Part shown: piece by piece, positions 8,103-16,740 of the stretch
Layout: each line of letters begins with the position of its first letter
Numbering within the stretch: position 1 is the first letter of the stretch
NCBI GenBank assembly: GCA_902491565.1
Contig: CABUIE010000003.1
Location: 104,255 to 168,254 of the forward strand
From: an uncultured Collinsella sp.
Lineage (GTDB): Bacteria; Actinomycetota; Coriobacteriia; Coriobacteriales; Coriobacteriaceae
Direction of reading: 5' to 3'
Length of the DNA: 64,000 bases
Program-made: the position numbers and the translations under genes
Notes under the pieces: generated by a model
Seen by the model: only the letters and a program-made list of their open reading frames with translations
Database searches by the model: none
What the model was told of the DNA's origin: nothing

Positions 8103-8942
8103 CTAGGACTCTTGCGGTAGACGCTTCTTGCCCTTGCGGGCACGGTTTCTAAAGTTCTCGACGGCCTCTTCCATGCCCAGAGGCACATAGGCGAGCTCAT
8201 CGAGGTTATCGGGCAGGTAGCAGGCAAGGCTTTGCTCCTGCGCGCGGCCCGTCGCGAGCTGTTCATCGCTGGGTTGCGCGCCGGGTGTGGCGCAAATGCC
8301 ATAGACAGCGGCACCCATCTCGCGCGTGCGGCACTCGTACTCGGTCTCGGGATGCTCGGGATGGTCGCGGCGTACGTCGTCACTTACCCAAAGCGTGTCG
8401 TAGCCGGCCGCGGCAAACTGCCCCAGGGCGTAGTCGCGCAATGGCTTGCTGTCGGTTCGCAGCGTGACGGTGGCGCCGGCTGCAAAGAGCGGGCGGTAGA
8501 GCATCAGATGGTCGACATGGACGAGCCGTTTTTTGGCGTACTTGGCCTTGGGCTGCGGCGTGGGAAAGTTAATGGTGATTGCATCGAGCTCGCCTGTGGC
8601 AAACAGCTGCGGCAGCGATGCGGCTCCTCGGGGCAGGACGAGCGCGTTGGACAGCTTCTGCTCGCAGATTTTCTGCGCGGCATAGGCGATGCAGATGGGC
8701 TCCTGGTCCATGCCGATAAAGAGCGTGTCGGGCTCGCGGTGGGCGCGCTCGACCAGATAGGTTCCTTTGCCACAGCCCAGATCCAGGTGAAGGTGTTCGA
8801 AGGGCTTGCCGCCTGCGGGCGCACAGGCCTCGCGCCAATCTCCGGCATAGGCCTCGGGATTCGTCTCAATCGCATCGGCGTAGCGCTCCAGGCGCTCTTC
8901 GAGCACAAAGTTCTTAGGCGTGCGAACGTGGACGGCTCCCAT
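8103..8942 (-). CDS. trmB: tRNA (guanine-N7)-methyltransferase family protein
   Basis: The 279-aa protein has the SAM-binding motif HLDLGCGKGTYL, the acidic GMDQEP strand end, and NFPTPQPKAKYAKKRL, the counterpart of the family's FPDPWPKxRHxKRRL motif; it also keeps the late TEYE segment. TrmB methylates G46 in the variable loop of tRNAs using S-adenosylmethionine. It is somewhat longer than the usual 210-240 aa through a C-terminal basic tail (RARKGKKR). The start follows AAGGAG. Substitution of the usual FPDPW by FPTPQ is noteworthy and lowers certainty about the exact substrate. Confidence 0.85.
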   Translation of the reverse strand: MGAVHVRTPKNFVLEERLERYADAIETNPEAYAGDWREACAPAGGKPFEHLHLDLGCGKGTYLVERAHREPDTLFIGMDQEPICIAYAAQKICEQKLSNALVLPRGAASLPQLFATGELDAITINFPTPQPKAKYAKKRLVHVDHLMLYRPLFAAGATVTLRTDSKPLRDYALGQFAAAGYDTLWVSDDVRRDHPEHPETEYECRTREMGAAVYGICATPGAQPSDEQLATGRAQEQSLACYLPDNLDELAYVPLGMEEAVENFRNRARKGKKRLPQES

Positions 8943-9060
8943 GAGGCTCCTTGGTCATAAGTGTGGAACGCATAGCTGCGCGTTCCGTCAATGGGTTGAA
9001 AAAGGGTGGGCATAGTTTGCTCTAAAGATGCGGTACAGCTCGGCGGCGAGTCGTCGGTGC

Positions 9061-9933
9061 CTACAGACGCTTGAGAATCACATAACGGTTGAGCTCGCCG
9101 CTGCGGCCGTCGGCATGGAAACGTTCAAGCTCGCGCACGGGGACCTCGCCGCTCTTGTAGAACGTACGGACGCCACGCACCAGGTCGGTGATCTGCTGAT
9201 CGTCAAAGTGATGGCAATAGCGGTAGGCGTGGCGGTCGTTTTGCCAGCCAATGAGGTGGTCGCCGGCTTCAAACTGCGCTGAATCGTATCCCTCAAACGG
9301 CGGGGTGAGCTCGGCGCGGGCTTCGGCTCGAACGGCCTTGCGCGCCATGCGCCCGTCGTTCATAAACTCCCAAAAGCTGATGGCGATGATGCCGCCTGGG
9401 CGCGTCTGGCGCACCAGGGCGTCGAGCACGCGTACACGGTACTCGCACGACGGCACGTGGTGCATAAAGCCAAAGCAGACCGAGATGTCGGCGAGCGGTG
9501 CGTCGAAAAGCACATCGGGCGTCTCGGCGGGGTTGAGCTTCATGAGGGCATCGAGCACGTCGAGTTCCTGGAAGTGCAGGTTGGGAATGCGCAGGGCGTG
9601 ACCGCGCGCATCGATAGCCAAATCCTGGCACGAGTCGACACCATAGAACTCAAACGGGCAGCTGGCATCTGCCGAGGGGTTTGCGCCGTCGACGCCCTTG
9701 GCGGCAAGTGCGCCGCCGGCGGCAAAGTTCTCGAATCGCATATTGCCGCAGGCGAGATCGAAGACGCGGACGGGATGCTCGATTGTGGCGACGTCGAGCT
9801 GTTCGAGTGCGATGTCCATGGTGCGCACCCAGCCGGGCCACGGGGCCTGGCGCGTATCGGAGAAGGAGGCGGAGTGCTCGCGATAGAACGTGTTGTTGAG
9901 CTGGATGAGCGATGAGGCGAAATCGCGGTTCAC
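9061..9933 (-). CDS. Class I SAM-dependent methyltransferase
   Basis: This is a 290-aa protein with methyltransferase motif I as VRVFDLACGNMRFENF, a motif II-like FYGVDSCQDLA, and DISVCFGFMHHVPS followed by RPGGIIAISFWEF, the typical post-motif region of small-molecule methyltransferases. I place the start at the GTG at 9931-9933 (reading VNRDFASSL) because GGAGGG precedes it; an open frame runs further upstream but contains no family sequence. It is oriented with trmB, about 120 bp upstream of it. The substrate is not recognisable. Confidence 0.78.
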   Translation of the reverse strand: MNRDFASSLIQLNNTFYREHSASFSDTRQAPWPGWVRTMDIALEQLDVATIEHPVRVFDLACGNMRFENFAAGGALAAKGVDGANPSADASCPFEFYGVDSCQDLAIDARGHALRIPNLHFQELDVLDALMKLNPAETPDVLFDAPLADISVCFGFMHHVPSCEYRVRVLDALVRQTRPGGIIAISFWEFMNDGRMARKAVRAEARAELTPPFEGYDSAQFEAGDHLIGWQNDRHAYRYCHHFDDQQITDLVRGVRTFYKSGEVPVRELERFHADGRSGELNRYVILKRL

Positions 9934-10200
9934 GGCGCGGAACTCCCTCCGTTGGCGGTGCGGAATAAACAGTACGACCATACTACCGTTAACGCCGCAA
10001 CGGGGACAACCGAGCTGCGGGTCATTGCTTTGTTTGGACACATTTCCGCAGCTCATATGCACCCGCAACCGACGGTTGTCAAAAATCTCACTAGAATAGG
10101 TGGCATGCTTTTGGCGGTGGCGGATAGATTTTTAACTGTGCAAGGCGCCTTAAGAACAAAAACGGTCCGGCGGCACGGCTGGCATCACATAGGAGGAACC

Positions 10201-10923
10201 ATGAATGTAGAAACTGCGCAGCGGCTCGCCGACCTTCGTCGCAGCAAAGGCTTTAGCCAAGAAGGGCTGGCGCGAAAGTTAGGGCTGTCGCGCCAGGCGG
10301 TCAGTAAGTGGGAGCGCGCGGAGAGCTCGCCCGATACCGAGAACCTGATCTCGCTCGCCAAACTCTATGGCGTGAGCCTGGACGAGCTGCTCAATCCGAG
10401 CGACGAGATCGAGGACGATATCGAGTTTGAGAACGAGGACCGCGCTCGTCAGCGCGAGGCCGAGGCGGCAGAGCGCGCACGCACCCATGAGGCGGCGGCA
10501 CGTGCCACCGAGGCGGCAACGCAGGCGAGTGACGCCGCCGCCAAGGCGGCGCAGGCGGCAAGCTGGAGTGCGCAGGCTGCCAATGCGGCGACGGCTCAGG
10601 CGACGAGTGGCGGTGCGGTTGGCTCGACTCCGGTGAAGGGCCCGTTCCAGTCGTTCCCGTATTGGGCCGTGTGTTGGCTGCTGTTCTTTTTGCTGATGTT
10701 CCTGTTTGGTGCCGGCCCCTTTGCTGCGCTGATCTTCTTTACGATCCCCATCTATCACTGGGTGGCGCGTGCGCTCGATGGCGATTGGGCGCGCGGGGAT
10801 ATCCAGGTTGGTCCGGCGCCGGCGGTCGCTAGGACTAAGGGGGAGGACGTTTTCACAGCGGTTGACGCTGACATGGCTGCCGCGACCACCGCTGAGTCGA
10901 GTGCCAAAGAAGGTGATGAATGA
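10201..10923 (+). CDS. Membrane-anchored helix-turn-helix (XRE/Cro-type) regulator
   Basis: The 240-aa protein begins with a classic XRE helix-turn-helix (residues about 5-62: LADLRRSKGFSQEGLARKLG then SRQAVSKWERAESSPD), followed by an Ala/Arg-rich linker of about 90 residues, two adjacent transmembrane helices (starting near YWAVCWLLFFLLMFL) and a short tail. A DNA-binding domain tethered to the membrane suggests direct sensing of envelope state. The start follows AGGAGG. Its stop overlaps the next start (ATGATGA), so it is translationally coupled to a DUF4097 protein that is probably its partner. Confidence 0.85.
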   Translation: MNVETAQRLADLRRSKGFSQEGLARKLGLSRQAVSKWERAESSPDTENLISLAKLYGVSLDELLNPSDEIEDDIEFENEDRARQREAEAAERARTHEAAARATEAATQASDAAAKAAQAASWSAQAANAATAQATSGGAVGSTPVKGPFQSFPYWAVCWLLFFLLMFLFGAGPFAALIFFTIPIYHWVARALDGDWARGDIQVGPAPAVARTKGEDVFTAVDADMAAATTAESSAKEGDE

Positions 10924-11819
10924 TGAAGCTTTCACATGAATCCAAGGTACGCTTGGGCGTTGGCATCGGAGCGTTTGTGCTCATCATTGGGCTTGCCTTT
11001 GGCATTTCGCGGCTATTGGCTCATTCCGATATGGTGCGTACGACCGGTATTCTATCCGGCGCTTTGTCTGATTTTGACGATATGTTTGACGACGATGATC
11101 TCTTGGATAGCGGTAACTATTCCGCTCGGCCTCAGCAGCTTTCGAGCACGACTTTTGATGCCGATGAGTTCCGCTACCTCGATTTCGATATCAATGCGGC
11201 TTCGGTGGACGTCAAGGTTGTTGATGGCAACAAGGCTCGCGTTATTGAGCGGGGTCGCGTTGCCGAGGGTATGGATGCCTCCAAGGCCGCGACGCAAAAC
11301 ATCGCATCCGTCGAGGACTCGACGCTTAAGGTTTCTCAGTTTGGAAGTGATGACGGTAAGGCAATCGATCGCTCAGTTACGGTCGAGCTGCCGCGCCGTG
11401 TTGCCGAACATCTGAAGGGAGTCAACGCGCACGTGGGCTCGGGTGATCTGCAGATTGCCGGTGTCATCTGTGATGGTTTCGATCTTTTCCTGGGTGCGGG
11501 AGATGTAGAGTTTACGGGCAGCGTGACTGATGCGCTCAGCGCTGAGGTCGGTTCGGGCGATGTGACGTTCGAGCTTTACCAGGCCCCCGCGAAGTCGATG
11601 GACGTGAGCGTGGGCTCGGGCGATGTGGAGATGACGGTTCCGAACTCGACGGGCTTTAAGGCGAGCCTCACCTTGGGCAGTGGCGACTTCGAGAGCGATT
11701 TCCTTCCGCTTGACTACGATGGTGAGACCATTTTGAATCTTGAATTCGATAACGGCGATAAGTCTGCTACGTATCGTTTTGAGGTCGGTTCGGGCGACAT
11801 GTCATTTGATTCAGAGTGA
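10920..11819 (+). CDS. DUF4097 beta-repeat envelope protein
   Basis: This 299-aa protein has one N-terminal transmembrane helix (VRLGVGIGAFVLIIGLAFGI) and then a beta-rich exterior with repeated GSGDV/GSGDF units (VGSGDLQIAG, AGDVEFTG, GSGDVTFEL, GSGDVEMTV, GSGDFESDF, GSGDMSFDS) spaced about 20-30 residues apart. These form the right-handed beta-solenoid typical of the DUF4097/DUF2807 families, implicated in envelope stress and anti-sigma-like sensing. It overlaps the HTH gene by 4 bp. The function is an inference from the pairing with a membrane regulator. Confidence 0.82.
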   Translation: MMKLSHESKVRLGVGIGAFVLIIGLAFGISRLLAHSDMVRTTGILSGALSDFDDMFDDDDLLDSGNYSARPQQLSSTTFDADEFRYLDFDINAASVDVKVVDGNKARVIERGRVAEGMDASKAATQNIASVEDSTLKVSQFGSDDGKAIDRSVTVELPRRVAEHLKGVNAHVGSGDLQIAGVICDGFDLFLGAGDVEFTGSVTDALSAEVGSGDVTFELYQAPAKSMDVSVGSGDVEMTVPNSTGFKASLTLGSGDFESDFLPLDYDGETILNLEFDNGDKSATYRFEVGSGDMSFDSE

Positions 11820-11867
11820 CGGGCGGTTATCGAAGACTTATACACCATAGCTGCGCTGTTTGATGGA

Positions 11868-11900
11868 GGCGCCGGAGCCGTGACGGGCTCTGGCGCCTTT
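11868..11900 (+). terminator. Rho-independent terminator after the DUF4097 gene
   Basis: A stem pairs GGCGCCGGAGCC (11868-11879) with GGGCTCTGGCGCC (11885-11897), with a short T run after it. It separates the regulator operon from elp3. Confidence 0.75.
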
Positions 11901-11917
11901 GCCTTTACAATGGGGTC

Positions 11918-13825
11918 ATGGAACAGATTATCTTGAACATACTCGAGGCTCTGCGTCGCGGCGAGACCGTGGATGACAAAGCGCTCGTCAAACTGATACA
12001 TGCCGAGGCGCGCCGTGAGGGTGCCGACAAACGCGATTTGGCCAAGCGCCGTCTGCTGCCGTTCTACCAGCGGGTTAAACGTGAGGAGCCGGCTCGTTGG
12101 GCTGGGTGGAATGTCGATGCCGGGTTGGAGCGTCAACTGCTGCAGGTGCTGCGTATGAAGCCGCGCCGAACGGCTTCGGGCGTGGCGACCATTACCGTCA
12201 TCACCAAGCCGTGGCCGTGCTCGGGCGATTGTCTGTTTTGCCCCAACGATCTGCGCATGCCCAAAAGCTATCTGCACGCCGAGCCGGCGTGCGCCCGTGC
12301 GGAGCAAAATTGCTTTGACCCGTATCTGCAGGTGAGCGCTCGTCTGACCGCGCTTTCGCAGATGGGGCATGCGACCGACAAGATTGAGCTCATCGTGCTC
12401 GGCGGTACTTGGAGCGACTACCCGGAAGGCTATCAGACCTGGTTTATGTCGGAGCTCTTCCGCGCGCTCAATGACGATGCTGTGGCCGGCGTGGCGGCTA
12501 ACCCCATGCTGGCCCGTCCGGGCATCAGCCGTGTCGAGGCAGGGCGCCTGCTCGACGATGCTCCTGCCGATGCGCTGCCGCCGGCGGTGGCGGAGCGACG
12601 TGAGCGCTATCGGGCTGCCGGCATTGCGACCGACGAGTGTGAGCTTGCGGCAGGTATTGCTGGCGAACAGGAGCGTGTGGATGCTGCCGTGGGCGGCTAT
12701 AACCGCGCGGTGCGTCGTCTGTACGGCCCTGGTACGCCGTGGGGCGAGGTCGCCGAGTGGCAGACGACAACGATGGAGGAGCTTGAGCGCCAGCAACGCA
12801 TCAACGAGACGGCGAAGCATCGCGTGGTGGGCCTCGTGATCGAGACGCGTCCCGATGCCGTGACGCCACAGGCCCTCACGCTCATCCGCCGCCTGGGTTG
12901 CACCAAGATTCAGATGGGTATCCAGAGCCTCGACCAGCACCTGCTCGATATCAACGAGCGTCGCATTTCGGTGGCTCAGATCGAGCGGGCGTTTTCGCTT
13001 GCGCGCCTGTTTGGCTTTAAGATCCACGCGCACTTTATGCTCAACTTGCTGGGCGCCACGCCCGAGGGGGACAAGCTCGACTACGAGCGCTTTATGACCG
13101 AGGGGGCCTTTATGCCCGACGAGGCCAAGGTCTATCCGTGTGCGCTCATCGAGGGCTCGCGTTTGGTGGGCTGCTACGAGCGTGGCGAGTGGCGTCCCTA
13201 TACCGAGGAGGAGTTGCTCGACGTATTGGCCGACGACATCGTGGTGACGCCGGCGTTCTGTCGTATTAGCCGTATGATCCGTGACTTTAGCTCCGACGAC
13301 ATCATGGTGGGCAACAAGAAACCCAACCTGCGCCAGCTCGTTGAGAACCGCTTGGCGGCTCGTGGGGAAGGCGCGACGGTGCGCGAGATTCGCTTCCGCG
13401 AGATCAGTACCGCGGGCGCGAACTTAGATGAGCTGACCCTCGACGAAAGCGTAGCGTATGAGACGCCGGTGACGAGTGAACGCTTTTTGCAGTGGGTGAC
13501 GCCCGAGGGCAAGATCGCGGGGTTTTTGCGCTTGTCGCTGCCCGACCACGCGTTTGTTGCCGCACATACGAATGAGTTGCCGACGACGCCGGACGAGGCA
13601 ATGATTCGCGAGGTCCACGTATACGGCATGGCGGCGCGCGTGGGTGATCAGGGGCAGGCGGCGCAGCACCATGGATTGGGACGTTCGCTCGTAGAGCGTG
13701 CGTGCGAGATTGCCCGGGATGCGGGTTATGCGCGTATCAACGTGATTAGCGCGATTGGCACACGCGAGTACTATCGCCATCTTGGATTTTATGACCATGG
13801 CCTTTATCTGCAAAAGGAGCTCTAG
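11918..13825 (+). CDS. elp3: Bacterial Elp3: tRNA U34 carboxymethyl radical-SAM/acetyltransferase
   Basis: The 635-aa protein has a radical-SAM cluster site CSGDCLFC (C101, C105, C108), a middle barrel with VIETRPDAVTPQAL and KIQMGIQSLDQHLL, and a C-terminal GNAT acetyltransferase domain with the acetyl-CoA loop QHHGLGRSL and YYRHLGFYDHG. Elp3 uses acetyl-CoA and SAM radical chemistry to make 5-carboxymethyluridine at tRNA wobble position 34. Single-subunit bacterial Elp3 is known from Dehalococcoides and a few other lineages. The stop abuts the start of the next gene with no gap, so the two form an operon. Confidence 0.92.
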   Translation: MEQIILNILEALRRGETVDDKALVKLIHAEARREGADKRDLAKRRLLPFYQRVKREEPARWAGWNVDAGLERQLLQVLRMKPRRTASGVATITVITKPWPCSGDCLFCPNDLRMPKSYLHAEPACARAEQNCFDPYLQVSARLTALSQMGHATDKIELIVLGGTWSDYPEGYQTWFMSELFRALNDDAVAGVAANPMLARPGISRVEAGRLLDDAPADALPPAVAERRERYRAAGIATDECELAAGIAGEQERVDAAVGGYNRAVRRLYGPGTPWGEVAEWQTTTMEELERQQRINETAKHRVVGLVIETRPDAVTPQALTLIRRLGCTKIQMGIQSLDQHLLDINERRISVAQIERAFSLARLFGFKIHAHFMLNLLGATPEGDKLDYERFMTEGAFMPDEAKVYPCALIEGSRLVGCYERGEWRPYTEEELLDVLADDIVVTPAFCRISRMIRDFSSDDIMVGNKKPNLRQLVENRLAARGEGATVREIRFREISTAGANLDELTLDESVAYETPVTSERFLQWVTPEGKIAGFLRLSLPDHAFVAAHTNELPTTPDEAMIREVHVYGMAARVGDQGQAAQHHGLGRSLVERACEIARDAGYARINVISAIGTREYYRHLGFYDHGLYLQKEL

Positions 13826-14713
13826 ATGAACAAGCCGAGTGTTTCTGCCGGCGTCGTTGCCGGCGTTGCTCTGGGAGCCGCGGCGCTTGGTGCGGCCGCT
13901 GTCGCTGTTCGTGCTGCCTGTCTGCAGGTCGCGCGAACCCGCAATGGGCTGGCGCGTGTGAAACGCGTGCACGATGAGGGCGGCGATGAGATTCGCGTGT
14001 TGGTGCAAGGCGGCGTCTACCAAAGCGCAAGCTACGTTGGCGAGCGTTGGGCGGAGCCCGTCTTTGCGTACTATCGCGCATTTGACGATGTGTTCGAGGC
14101 CGAAGACGCAATGCGTGATGCTTACGGGCATGGTATCGACCGTATGCTCATGCTGGGCGGCGGCGGGTTTGCCTATCCTAAGTTCGCTCTGATGTCGCAC
14201 GAGGGCTTGCGCATGGACGTCATCGAGTATGACGGAGAGATTACGCGCCTGGCGCGCCGCTGGTTCTACCTAGACGAGCTGGAGCGCACGGTTGGTGATC
14301 GCCTGCGGGTGATTACCGCCGAGGCGCGATCGTATCTGGGCGTGACGAGTGTGGGGCATCGCCGCTACGACGTGGTCGTGAGCGATTGCTTTGGCGGTGC
14401 CGAGCCCGTGCGCGAGCTGGCAACCGTTGAGGCGCTACGTCTGGTGCGGGGCAGCTTGAACCCGGACGGCATCTATGTGGCCAATATCGTGAGCGCAAAC
14501 GAGGGGAGCGACGTGACGTTCCTGCGCGACTGCGCTGCCACGGCACTCGAGGTATTCTCCCACGCCTGGGTGGTCCCATGCGGTGATGCGGAGTTCGGCG
14601 GCGAGGAGAACTACCTGCTCATCGCCAGCGACGGCGACTACGCTTTTGCCGAAGCTGTGCCTTTCGATGCCGACTTTCTCGGTGCCGCCCTCCACGACCA
14701 GCATTGGGAGTAG
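13826..14713 (+). CDS. Spermidine synthase-like methyltransferase-fold protein
   Basis: This is a 295-aa protein with a hydrophobic N-terminal segment (residues about 5-30, VVAGVALGAAALGAAAVAV) and a spermidine-synthase-like Rossmann domain: MLMLGGGGFAYPKF (motif I), DVIEYDGEITRLARRWF, and YDVVVSDCFGGAEP. It lacks the clear aminopropyltransferase tyrosine/aspartate set, so polyamine synthesis is uncertain. It starts directly after the elp3 stop. The membrane segment suggests an anchored enzyme of unknown substrate. Confidence 0.7.
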   Translation: MNKPSVSAGVVAGVALGAAALGAAAVAVRAACLQVARTRNGLARVKRVHDEGGDEIRVLVQGGVYQSASYVGERWAEPVFAYYRAFDDVFEAEDAMRDAYGHGIDRMLMLGGGGFAYPKFALMSHEGLRMDVIEYDGEITRLARRWFYLDELERTVGDRLRVITAEARSYLGVTSVGHRRYDVVVSDCFGGAEPVRELATVEALRLVRGSLNPDGIYVANIVSANEGSDVTFLRDCAATALEVFSHAWVVPCGDAEFGGEENYLLIASDGDYAFAEAVPFDADFLGAALHDQHWE

Positions 14714-14858
14714 TCAATTTGTGACGGGCTCTATGGTTTTGTCAATCATACGCTTCATCTATTTTCAGCATGACGCATCTGGACGCCCGGCGCCAACGCG
14801 CCTCATCTTCGGTTGATTCCGCCGCCCGCTAGGCCAAAATTGTCATCGGAAGTATCAA

Positions 14859-16058
14859 ATGAACAAGCAAGCCACTACGCAACTGCACGTCTATTCCGCC
14901 TTTTTCGTTCTCACGGGATTTGTTTTAAATCGGGGAGTGTTTCTACTTTTCCTTGCGGAGAAAGGAATGTCTGTCACGGAAATCACGCTTTATCAAGCCC
15001 TGTTCAACATTGCAACGGTCGTCCTCGAGCTACCAACAGGGCTGGTAGGCGATTTCTTTGGAAAGAAGTTTTCGATTCAAGTGGGCGTGCTGCTGCTTTT
15101 CTTCCATACGGCCGGCATGCTGTTGCTCTCAGGTCCCTTTCTTGTTGTGCTTTCCCTTGTTGAGGCGCTCGCCTACTCCCTTCAATCGGGATCCGAACAA
15201 GCACTTTTATATGAAATTGTTCGAAATGCCGGTCAAGGAGAGCGCTTCCTCACCATCAACGCTCGGCTGCTCGCCGCGCAATCAATCGCTACGGGAATAG
15301 CAATTGTACTCGGGTCTTTCATTGCCCAAGTGTCTTGGAGTGCCCTCTACATATGTGTCTTCGTTTTCTATCTCCTGCAGCTTTTCCTCCTGTATCCCAT
15401 TGAGAGGACGGAAACGACCCGTTCTGAAAGATCAGAAAAGGGGAGGTTTGACGCAGCCAAGATGTTCAGGAGCGAAACCTGGCGCGTTGGAGAATCCGCA
15501 TTTGCGATATTGCTTCTCCTCATCGGCACAAGCATGCTCGACGGATTCTACGGGAGTTATTACAACTTGAATCAGTTGGTATTCGACGCGTTTCATGCTC
15601 CCGTCTCCATAATAGGAATCTTTTTCGGTGCATCCTATGCAGTAAATGCGACGGCCTACATTGCAGCAGATTTCTTCTCATCGCGTTTCGGGAAAAGAAA
15701 TACCATGCTTGGCTCGATGCTAATCGAGGCGGGCCTTTTCTTGATTCTTCCGTGGTTCGCTTCAAATCCTTTGTGTTTGTTTGGCCTTAGCATGGTGCTT
15801 TGTTTCCTCCCAGAAGTGGTGTACATCACTTCGGAAAACTTAATCCAAGACGGGATAGCGGACGATCTCCGTGCGACGATCCTTTCCGCCGCGTCTCTGG
15901 TAAGGGCCCTCTTTTCCGCATTGTTTTTCTCCGTATTTGGACATGTGTTGGGGTTATATCCCATTCAGATGGCGCTCGGTATTATTGGCGCAATCGCGAT
16001 AGCGATTACCGCCGTTGTTTCATTAAAAATTGGTGGAATACATGCCTTCAAGAATTGA
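14859..16058 (+). CDS. MFS transporter
   Basis: The 399-aa protein has about 12 predicted hydrophobic helices and the MFS signature between helices 2 and 3 (ELPTGLVGDFFGKKFSI), with a second-half counterpart in ADFFSSRFGKRN. It resembles the drug/efflux branch of the superfamily, but no substrate can be assigned. Codon use and base composition are visibly more AT-rich than all neighbours, with many TTT/ATA/AAA codons, suggesting acquisition by transfer. No clear ribosome site stands out beyond CGGAAG before the ATG. Confidence 0.85.
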   Translation: MNKQATTQLHVYSAFFVLTGFVLNRGVFLLFLAEKGMSVTEITLYQALFNIATVVLELPTGLVGDFFGKKFSIQVGVLLLFFHTAGMLLLSGPFLVVLSLVEALAYSLQSGSEQALLYEIVRNAGQGERFLTINARLLAAQSIATGIAIVLGSFIAQVSWSALYICVFVFYLLQLFLLYPIERTETTRSERSEKGRFDAAKMFRSETWRVGESAFAILLLLIGTSMLDGFYGSYYNLNQLVFDAFHAPVSIIGIFFGASYAVNATAYIAADFFSSRFGKRNTMLGSMLIEAGLFLILPWFASNPLCLFGLSMVLCFLPEVVYITSENLIQDGIADDLRATILSAASLVRALFSALFFSVFGHVLGLYPIQMALGIIGAIAIAITAVVSLKIGGIHAFKN

Positions 16059-16261
16059 TGTATCGATTGACGAGCTGCCAGAAGTTTCGAGCCTTCTTGA
16101 TGGCTACGGGTGTACGCGTTAGCTTTGAATCGGTGGGCCTTAATGCCGAGGAATATCAGCGTTTTATCGATGCTGGCGGAATAGTAATGGTCTCGGGCGA
16201 AGATTGCTATATCTTACCAGGGGTGAACCGTTTAATCCTGCCCCAGACTAGTGACTTATAA

Positions 16262-16737
16262 TTGCGGCTTCCCGTCTACGTCTGCACTAGACGTGGATGC
16301 GGGAAACTTCCCCTTAATGCAATTCACAATATGTTGAAAATTCAGGTCGCGGAATGCGATAGGTCTTAGTTTTTGGGTGCTGCAGTCGGCAATTTACTCT
16401 GCGGGTTTTGGCACTATGAAGGAATTTAGACTTTTCTTGTAACATTAAAATCACAACGATTGGTGGTTGCAGCCCTGCTTGGCAAATCTAATTCCTGAAT
16501 AATAAGCACCTTACATGACAAGTGTACTTTACCGTTCTGCCCCTTTTTGCCCGTAAAGACAAGGGGTCTTCTGCCAGTTACCTTTTGTTTTTGCAGGGGA
16601 GGGGCTATTTTGACGGCTACTACATACGAGATTGATCTTATTTGCGGTCCATCGAAATCGTTGGACGACATTAAGTAGCTAAAATAGCCCCGTTCCAAAA
16701 AGACTGGTTAAAAAACCCCGTGCCAAAAAGATTGGTC
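16262..16737. other. Gene-free AT-rich stretch with structured repeat DNA
   Basis: This 476-base gap lies downstream of both the MFS gene and the convergent helicase. A 90-codon frame on the minus strand (16426-16698) has no recognisable family and largely coincides with repeat structure. The right end holds a nested inverted repeat and a direct repeat (see the entries at 16601 and 16688). The rest shows no gene, RNA or promoter that I can support. Confidence 0.5.
16601..16691. repeat. Nested inverted-repeat element
   Basis: The outer arms GGGGCTATTTTGACGGCTACT (from 16601) and AGTAGCTAAAATAGCCCC (16674-16691) are imperfect complements. Inside lies an 8-bp stem with one mismatch (GTCCATCG / CGTTGGAC at 16647-16666) with an AAAT loop. 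Such cruciform-like units between genes resemble REP or MITE sequences. Confidence 0.55.
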
Positions 16738-16740
16738 TTA
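16688..16740. repeat. Two direct copies of a CCCCGTKCCAAAAAGAYTGGT unit
   Basis: The first copy is at 16688-16710 and the second at 16716-16740, differing at only a few bases. The second copy includes the stop codon of the minus-strand helicase, so the repeat abuts and slightly enters the gene end. Confidence 0.55.

Noticed and set aside
16042..16261. Two short overlapping frames (26 and 53 codons) after the MFS gene, possibly a frameshifted small gene
   Set aside because: The two pieces are in different frames with no homologue I can name and no second ribosome site; a remnant is possible but not supported.
16426..16698. 90-codon minus-strand frame
   Set aside because: It overlaps the inverted repeat, has no ribosome site or known family and an odd composition; treated as part of the repeat DNA.
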